This document shows, in pieces, positions 44,569 through 48,876 of a DNA stretch of 48,876 nucleotides (positions are counted from its first letter, which is position 1; every line of letters starts with the position of its first letter). The stretch is taken from contig JACQUW010000206.1 in assembly GCA_016210115.1 (NCBI GenBank), forward strand, positions 1 through 48,876, in the 5' to 3' direction. Source of the stretch: Deltaproteobacteria bacterium. GTDB taxonomy: Bacteria > Desulfobacterota > Binatia > UBA9968. The notes under the pieces are model-generated. The model ran no database searches and was not told the DNA's origin. It saw only the letters and a program-made list of their open reading frames with translations. A program made the translations under genes and the position numbers.

Positions 44569-45213
44569 TTAAGCGCGGCGGCTGCCCGGCCCCTCCAGTT
44601 CCAGCAGTCTCGTCTCTAAAACTCTGGCCTTATGATGAAGCGATTTGATATCGCTTGCCAAAGAGGTCAAGAGAGTCGGGAGCCATGCCGGGAGAACCTT
44701 GATCAGGTCGTTAAGGTCCTCGTATCTCAATACGAAGGTCTTGACCTCCGTTTTGGCAATCGCCGTAGCCGTTCTCGGCATCCCGAATAGAAAAGCAATT
44801 TCCCCGAGAATGTATGGCGGCTCTATCTCGTTCAGTATCAGATCGCCATCGCCTTCTTTTCTGGAGATTTGGACCCGACCTTCAGTCAGGACAAACAGGT
44901 CTCTTACCATCTCGCCTTTTTTGATCATGACCTCTCCCGATTGATAGGTCCGGCTCTGAATCAGCGCGGCCAATTTGGCGACGGTACGCACTTCGATTTG
45001 TTTCGCGACCAAATCAGTGGAGAGCGTCCGGCTAAAGCCGGCGGGCGGCCTTAACGCCTCCGCCTCCCGGACGGACGCGAGATCTTCTTCGGCCGCGAAT
45101 TTTGGAGCGGACACGGCCCGCGGGACCGGCGCTCCTGATGAGATGCGACAACCACACTCACTGCAAAATCTCGGCTCCTGAGCGAGTTCGGCTTCACAGT
45201 TCGGGCATTTCAT
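44569..45213 (-). CDS. Zinc-ribbon plus cyclic-nucleotide-binding domain protein
   Basis: A 214-residue soluble protein. The N-terminus is a zinc ribbon (MKCPNCEAEL, then RFCSECGC), followed by a linker and a cNMP-binding beta-barrel (about 80-190). Its phosphate-binding cassette is GEIAFLFGMPRTATAIA, where the Glu and Arg of the cassette are kept and Thr follows the Arg, as needed for cAMP or cGMP binding. There is no helix-turn-helix, so it is not a CRP-type regulator. ATG 45213 is preferred over GTG 45222 because GAGG lies 8-9 bases upstream. The gene leads the operon with the MlaF-GGDEF gene (10-base gap) and is divergent from mlaE. A role in sensing a nucleotide to control the transporter is inferred. 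Confidence 0.85.
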   Translation of the reverse strand: MKCPNCEAELAQEPRFCSECGCRISSGAPVPRAVSAPKFAAEEDLASVREAEALRPPAGFSRTLSTDLVAKQIEVRTVAKLAALIQSRTYQSGEVMIKKGEMVRDLFVLTEGRVQISRKEGDGDLILNEIEPPYILGEIAFLFGMPRTATAIAKTEVKTFVLRYEDLNDLIKVLPAWLPTLLTSLASDIKSLHHKARVLETRLLELEGPGSRRA

Positions 45214-45320
45214 CGTTGGCACCTCTTCTCGGACTATACTCGTATTAGGCTTGGTCCTGCACCATCAATAGTACCGGACAGGCGACCGCATTGATTCTGC
45301 GTTCACCCGGCAATTGGAAT

Positions 45321-45349
45321 GGTATCGATAATTCAGGGGTTTTTGTCAA
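45321..45349 (-). promoter_or_regulatory. Promoter candidate for the cNMP-binding / mlaF operon
   Basis: On the minus strand TTGACA (45349-45344) is followed after 17 bases by GATACC (45326-45321), a perfect -35 with a weak -10. It points at the cNMP-binding gene, whose start is about 100 bases further. A palindrome TATCGATA overlaps the -10 region. Confidence 0.4.
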
Positions 45350-45512
45350 GATTTAAACATACCTCCTGAACATGCAATTGTTTTTTTCCGATCGCCGGCC
45401 GCCCGACGCCGCCTCTTCGGATGGAAGTAGCGGCATGCTGAGGCATTGCGCGTCTTCTTTAACATCTGCTAACATCGCGGGGAAACCGGGGGAGATTGAA
45501 GTATTCGGCTCT

Positions 45513-46295
45513 ATGAGCTCTCTATTCGACCGTTTGGGCCGGGCAGCCATTAACTGGGTCAATCATATGGGCGCGGCGACCATATTTTTTGGCAAGGCTT
45601 TCCCGCTGATATTCCGGCGAAACCAGGCCCCTCGAATCCTGGAGCAGCTCTCCTACATCGGCGCGAGGACCATGGGTATCGTGTCGCTTATCGGGCTTTT
45701 TACCGGCATGGTGATGGCCCTGCAGGTCTATTATGCGTTGGCTAAGTTCGGCGCGCAGGGAGTCCTGGGTTCGGCCGTGGCTTTAGGCTTGATCAGAGAA
45801 CTCGGTCCCGTGATGACGGCCATCATGATCATCGCAAGGGCGGGCTCTTCCATGACGGCGGAGATCGGCATCCTTCGAATCTCCGAGCAGATCGATGCCC
45901 TATATACTATGCGCATTGATCCGCTAAGGTACCTGATCAGTCCAAGGATCGCCGCCTCGATCATCAGCTTCCCGCTTCTTACGGCACTGTTCGATACGAT
46001 CGGCATCATCGGGGGCTATTTCACGGGCGTTGTATTACTCGGCGTTAACTCCGGCGCGTACCTGCACCAGATCGAGGCCGGCGTAGATACCCGGGACGTC
46101 ATGGGAGGCTTTATCAAAGCTCTGGTCTTTGCAATCATCGTCTCCACGATCTGCAGCTATCAGGGATACTTCACGCACATGCGCATAGACGTTCACGGCG
46201 CCAAGAGCGTCAGCCTCTCCACCACCTCGGCGGTCGTGCTCTCGTGCGTGCTCGTTCTCATCGGAGACTATGTGATAACATCTTTCCTTCTGTAA
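45513..46295 (+). CDS. mlaE: MlaE-type permease of a phospholipid ABC transporter
   Basis: MlaE is the inner-membrane permease subunit of the MlaFEDB complex that moves phospholipids between inner and outer membrane. From ATG 45513 it has 260 residues, the normal length (the frame is open from 45372). Family landmarks are ILEQLSYIGARTMGIVSLIGLFTG, the cytoplasmic EIGILRISEQIDALYTMRIDPLRYLISPR coupling region (cut in the usual place), and five or six hydrophobic helices. It is divergent from the MlaF-GGDEF operon and followed by mlaD and mlaC. Confidence 0.93.
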   Translation: MSSLFDRLGRAAINWVNHMGAATIFFGKAFPLIFRRNQAPRILEQLSYIGARTMGIVSLIGLFTGMVMALQVYYALAKFGAQGVLGSAVALGLIRELGPVMTAIMIIARAGSSMTAEIGILRISEQIDALYTMRIDPLRYLISPRIAASIISFPLLTALFDTIGIIGGYFTGVVLLGVNSGAYLHQIEAGVDTRDVMGGFIKALVFAIIVSTICSYQGYFTHMRIDVHGAKSVSLSTTSAVVLSCVLVLIGDYVITSFLL

Positions 46296-46377
46296 GGAGC
46301 TGAGGAAGAGACTTTTGCAAGATTCAATCGAGACATAAGAGGATCGTAGTCTGGCGTGAAATGCGAGGATGTGCGTC

Positions 46378-46851
46378 ATGAAAAAGTATTCCATGGAGAC
46401 CACAGTCGGCATTTTTGTGGTTATTTGTCTCTTGTGCCTGGCCTATCTGACGTTGAGGCTTGGAGATGTCTCGGTTGTCGGTGACGCTTCTTATCCGCTC
46501 TTTGCCCGGTTTACGTCGGTCTCCGGCCTGAAAGTGGGAAGCCCGGTGGAGATGCTGGGCATGCACATCGGACGCGTGGCCGGATTTACGATGGACCAGA
46601 AGGACCAGGTCGCGGTAGTTGAATTGAGAATCGGAAACGGGGTGAAGATCTATGAGGATGCCGTGGCTTCGATCAAATCCAACGGCCTGCTTGGCGACAA
46701 GTACGTGAAAATAGACGCCGGCGGCGGAGGCAGCCTCTTGCGGCCTCGTGGGACAATCACCGAAACCGAACCGCCTGTCGATATCCTGGAGCTCATCAGC
46801 AAATATGCGTTCGGGGACGTGGAGAAGCAGCAATCCGGCAAGACAAAATAA
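46378..46851 (+). CDS. mlaD: MlaD-type MCE-domain lipid-binding protein
   Basis: MlaD forms a hexameric ring in the periplasm that carries phospholipids. An N-terminal anchor helix (about 8-27) precedes a single MCE domain: FTSVSGLKVGSPVEMLGMHIGRV and SNGLLGDKYVKI are its two signatures. A short C-terminal tail (DILELISKYAFGD) fits the pore-lining helix. At 157 residues it is a short, MlaD-like member rather than a multi-MCE protein. ATG 46378 has GAGG about 9 bases upstream; ATG 46369 is too close to it. It lies between mlaE and mlaC. Confidence 0.9.
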   Translation: MKKYSMETTVGIFVVICLLCLAYLTLRLGDVSVVGDASYPLFARFTSVSGLKVGSPVEMLGMHIGRVAGFTMDQKDQVAVVELRIGNGVKIYEDAVASIKSNGLLGDKYVKIDAGGGGSLLRPRGTITETEPPVDILELISKYAFGDVEKQQSGKTK

Positions 46852-46863
46852 CGGAGGTCGCCT

Positions 46864-47451
46864 ATGACAAAGTTGCTGATCGGAATATATCTGCTGGTTT
46901 TCTCACTGCACGCGGTTCAGCTCTATGCGGACGTGCCGCTCGATACGATCAAGTCGCGTATCCATCAGGTGCTCGTTGTGCTGCGGGATCCAGCGCTCCA
47001 GCGCGAATCCGCAAGGGAAGCTAAAAAACAGAAACTGCGGGCGATTTTTAATACGACCTTCGATTACATGGAGCTTTCAAAAAGCACTTTGTCGCGAAAT
47101 TGGGAAAAGTTGAAACCCGACCAGCGCGAAGAGTTCAAGGATCTTTACAAGGCGCTCCTCGAGAAGGTTTACATGGACACCATCCTGGCCTACAAGGACC
47201 AGGAGGTCGTTTTCGGCCGAGAAAGAGCGCTCGGACAAAACAGAGTCGAGGTTGAGAGCAAGCTCATATCGGGACCGAACGAGATCCCGATCCACTACCG
47301 GATGATTTCAAAAGACGGCGGATGGTGGGTTTACGACGTGGTCATCGAGAACATCAGCCTGGTCACAAATTATCGAAGCCAGTTCAATCGCCTTCTCGCG
47401 AAGGAATCTCCCGAGAGTATGCTCGAAGCTCTGCGCAAGAAAGTCAGTTAG
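46864..47451 (+). CDS. mlaC: MlaC/Ttg2D-type periplasmic phospholipid carrier
   Basis: MlaC ferries phospholipids across the periplasm between the outer-membrane MlaA complex and MlaFEDB. The signal peptide MTKLLIGIYLLVFSLHAVQLYA is followed by the NTF2-like fold with FNTTFDYMELSKSTLSRNWEKL, EEFKDLYKALLEKVY, HYRMISKDGGWWVYDVVIENISLVTNYRSQF (cut at the usual sites), all of them family hallmarks. At 195 residues the length is normal. GGAGGT precedes the ATG, and it starts 12 bases after mlaD. No mlaA is seen. Confidence 0.93.
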   Translation: MTKLLIGIYLLVFSLHAVQLYADVPLDTIKSRIHQVLVVLRDPALQRESAREAKKQKLRAIFNTTFDYMELSKSTLSRNWEKLKPDQREEFKDLYKALLEKVYMDTILAYKDQEVVFGRERALGQNRVEVESKLISGPNEIPIHYRMISKDGGWWVYDVVIENISLVTNYRSQFNRLLAKESPESMLEALRKKVS

Positions 47452-47521
47452 CGCGCAAGCCTGCGAACGGAGTTTGAGGGGCAGCCGGATTTTCACCGGC
47501 TTAAACGATGAGGAGGGTATG

Positions 47522-48514
47522 ATGAGCGGGACGAGAGGAACGGGTATTTTTCTTTGGCTCGCTGTGGCGATTATCCCGCTGATGACGGCACGTGTCTTTT
47601 CCGCCGAGACGGCGGGTAAACTGACGCCTGTGCGCATCGGCTTTGCCTCCAGGAGCATCCAGGACATGCCCTTTTTCGTGGCGCACGAGCGCGGTTTTTT
47701 CCGCGAGGAAGGCTTGCAGGCCGAGATCATTCTTATGAAGGCAATCCAGACGGTTCAGTCTCTGTTGAGCGGAAGCATCGACTTCGGCACGGCAACCGGC
47801 ACAGCCGTAAGCGCTGCCGTAAACGGGGCCGACGTCAGGGTCGTTATGGCCTTAACCGACAGGCCCGCGTTTGATTTAATTTCTCAGCCCGGCATCAGAA
47901 GCGTCCACCAGTTGCGGGGGAAGAAAATCGGCGTTTCGGCCGTTGGATCCTTGGGGGAAATTCTCGCCCGCCAGATTTTGATCGCCAACCAGGTTCCGCT
48001 GGAGCAGGTGACCATCCTTCCGCTCGGTCAGAGTCACTTTACCTACACCACGTTAAAGGCGGGAGTCATAGAAGCGATCATGGCTTCGATCCCGACGACG
48101 TTCGTCGCTCAGGATGAGGGTTTTTATAAGCTTGCGGCCGGAGGAGATGTCTACCGAACCGTGCACGGGGGACTTACGACGACCAGGACCACCATCGTGA
48201 ACCGGCCGGACCTGGTGGCCAAGACGATTCGCGCAACGCTTCGGGCCGTGCATCTGATCCGAAACGATAGGACGGTGGGCATCAATTTCATCAAGGGACC
48301 CCAATTGGACATGGGCTCGGAGCGCGACAGGCTGGCGGACCGCGTGTATGAGGCTGCGGCCCATGCCTATCTGCTCTCTGGTTCCGTGGATGAAGACCTG
48401 CAGCGAGAGATGATCTCTATCGCGGCCCGGCGGATAAAGCCCGCGCAGCCGGTTCCACCCGAGCGGGTTTTCGACTTTAGCTTTGCCCGGAAAATCAACA
48501 AGACTTCGCGCTAG
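47522..48514 (+). CDS. NMT1/THI5-like ABC substrate-binding protein
   Basis: A secreted binding protein of about 330 residues, starting at ATG 47522 with GAGGAGG just upstream (a second ATG at 47519). The signal peptide ends near VFSAETAG. VRIGFASRSIQDMPFFVAHERGFFREEGLQAEII is the usual entry of NMT1/THI5-like proteins, then TATGTAVSAAVNGADVRVVMAL and VHQLRGKKIGVSAVGS. It follows mlaC by 70 bases on the same strand and may be cotranscribed with the mla genes, though it has no known Mla role. The ligand is unknown. Confidence 0.87.
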   Translation: MSGTRGTGIFLWLAVAIIPLMTARVFSAETAGKLTPVRIGFASRSIQDMPFFVAHERGFFREEGLQAEIILMKAIQTVQSLLSGSIDFGTATGTAVSAAVNGADVRVVMALTDRPAFDLISQPGIRSVHQLRGKKIGVSAVGSLGEILARQILIANQVPLEQVTILPLGQSHFTYTTLKAGVIEAIMASIPTTFVAQDEGFYKLAAGGDVYRTVHGGLTTTRTTIVNRPDLVAKTIRATLRAVHLIRNDRTVGINFIKGPQLDMGSERDRLADRVYEAAAHAYLLSGSVDEDLQREMISIAARRIKPAQPVPPERVFDFSFARKINKTSR

Positions 48515-48587
48515 GGGGCGTCACACTTGCGGGGGAATATTCGCTACAAAGTGATTCACAAAGGCACCAAGCTGTGCGATTCTTTTT

Positions 48588-48670
48588 CCTCTCCCTTGAC
48601 GGGAGAGGACTAAGGTGAGGGTGAGAGATGGATACCCCTCATCCTAGCCTTCTCCCGCAAGGGGAGAAGG
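48588..48670. repeat. Imperfect inverted repeat, CCTCTCCC...GGGAGAGG type
   Basis: The left arm (48588-48623, CCTCTCCCTTGACGGGAGAG...) and the right arm (48635-48670, reverse complement reads CCTTCTCCCCTTGCGGGAGA...) match over about 36 bases with mismatches. Each arm is itself a small hairpin. The element belongs to the widespread CCCTCACCCTAGCCCTCTCC-type intergenic repeats. Confidence 0.65.
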
Positions 48671-48876
48671 AATGATCCAGAAGTACTGGAGATCAGTAGG
48701 TCAACGACCATCCTTCCAATGAAGTTTTAAGAAGTCTAGTCCTTACACAAGCGTGATTTTTTTAGGAAGAAGGTGAGTAGATACTCGAAATGCCCGCCAG
48801 TAGTGGTTACCGTGTGAATTGGGAAAAATACACAGGCCAATGAAAGGGGGCATTTCAAGTGAGTCGAGTCTACCCG
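48671..48876. other. Right-end intergenic stretch
   Basis: No recognisable gene is complete here. A 9-bp inverted pair, GAAATGCCC (48787-48795) and GGGCATTTC (48848-48856), is the only structure seen. A short frame beginning ATG 48840 runs off the window but is too short to judge. Confidence 0.35.

Noticed and set aside
48787..48856. Possible end of a mobile element from a 9-bp inverted pair
   Set aside because: Arms are too short and no transposase or second end is visible in the window.

Overview
The window looks like a chromosomal piece of an uncultured, Gram-negative (diderm), environmental bacterium with GC in the mid-50s by eye. The diderm call rests on a Wzi-like outer-membrane beta-barrel protein, MlaC/D/E/F lipid-transport genes and ArnC/ArnD/ArnT-like lipid A modification genes. 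Orphan periplasmic substrate-binding proteins, bacterial Ku, a UbiD decarboxylase and many short intergenic repeats (GGGGAGATTT-type, AATAGCAAATAGC-type, ATTCCCGC-N4-GCGGGAAT) fit soil or sediment lineages of the former Deltaproteobacteria, NC10 or Tectomicrobia type. I cannot fix the phylum from sequence alone. No rRNA, tRNA, CRISPR array or transposase is visible.

Region 1 (1-23.5 kb) is a cell-surface and secondary-metabolite region. It holds a truncated GIY-YIG protein, a Wzi-like protein, an ArnT-like GT39 transferase, a HAD phosphatase overlapping a class III aminotransferase, and two divergent CapK/PaaK-like adenylate-forming enzymes. The centre is an 8.5-kb single-module reducing polyketide synthase (KS-AT-DH-cMT-ER-KR-ACP-TE), followed by a sulfotransferase. 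Then come arnC, uppP, a DedA-family gene and arnD. The simplest reading is a locus that makes a branched, possibly sulfated polyketide lipid and remodels surface glycans or lipid A. Three genes (GT39, PKS, sulfotransferase) are each preceded by related copies of a composite repeat.

Region 2 (23.5-33.2 kb) holds an FmdB-like zinc ribbon protein, a strong hairpin terminator overlapping a promoter-like sequence, and a membrane GAF histidine kinase. The kinase is in an operon with an orphan GrdE-like protein that lacks the pyruvoyl-forming Cys position. Then come an alpha/beta hydrolase with an iron-type binding protein, an isochorismatase-fold protein with Gly at the nucleophile position, and a glycogen-debranching-type glucosidase.

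Region 3 (33.2-36.6 kb) has a GT4 glycosyltransferase, an IrrE/ImmA-like Zn peptidase and Ku, which resembles a stress and DNA-repair island. Region 4 (36.7-43.3 kb) is a LysR regulator divergent from a molybdopterin oxidoreductase / THI5-like binding protein / UbiD operon, probably for an aromatic or unsaturated acid.

Region 5 (43.3-48.5 kb) is the most unusual. It is a Mla-type phospholipid transport locus in which the MlaF ATPase carries a C-terminal degenerate GGDEF domain. Its gene lies directly downstream of one for a zinc-ribbon/cyclic-nucleotide-binding protein, and both are divergent from mlaE-mlaD-mlaC and an NMT1-like binding protein. This suggests lipid transport controlled by nucleotide second messengers.
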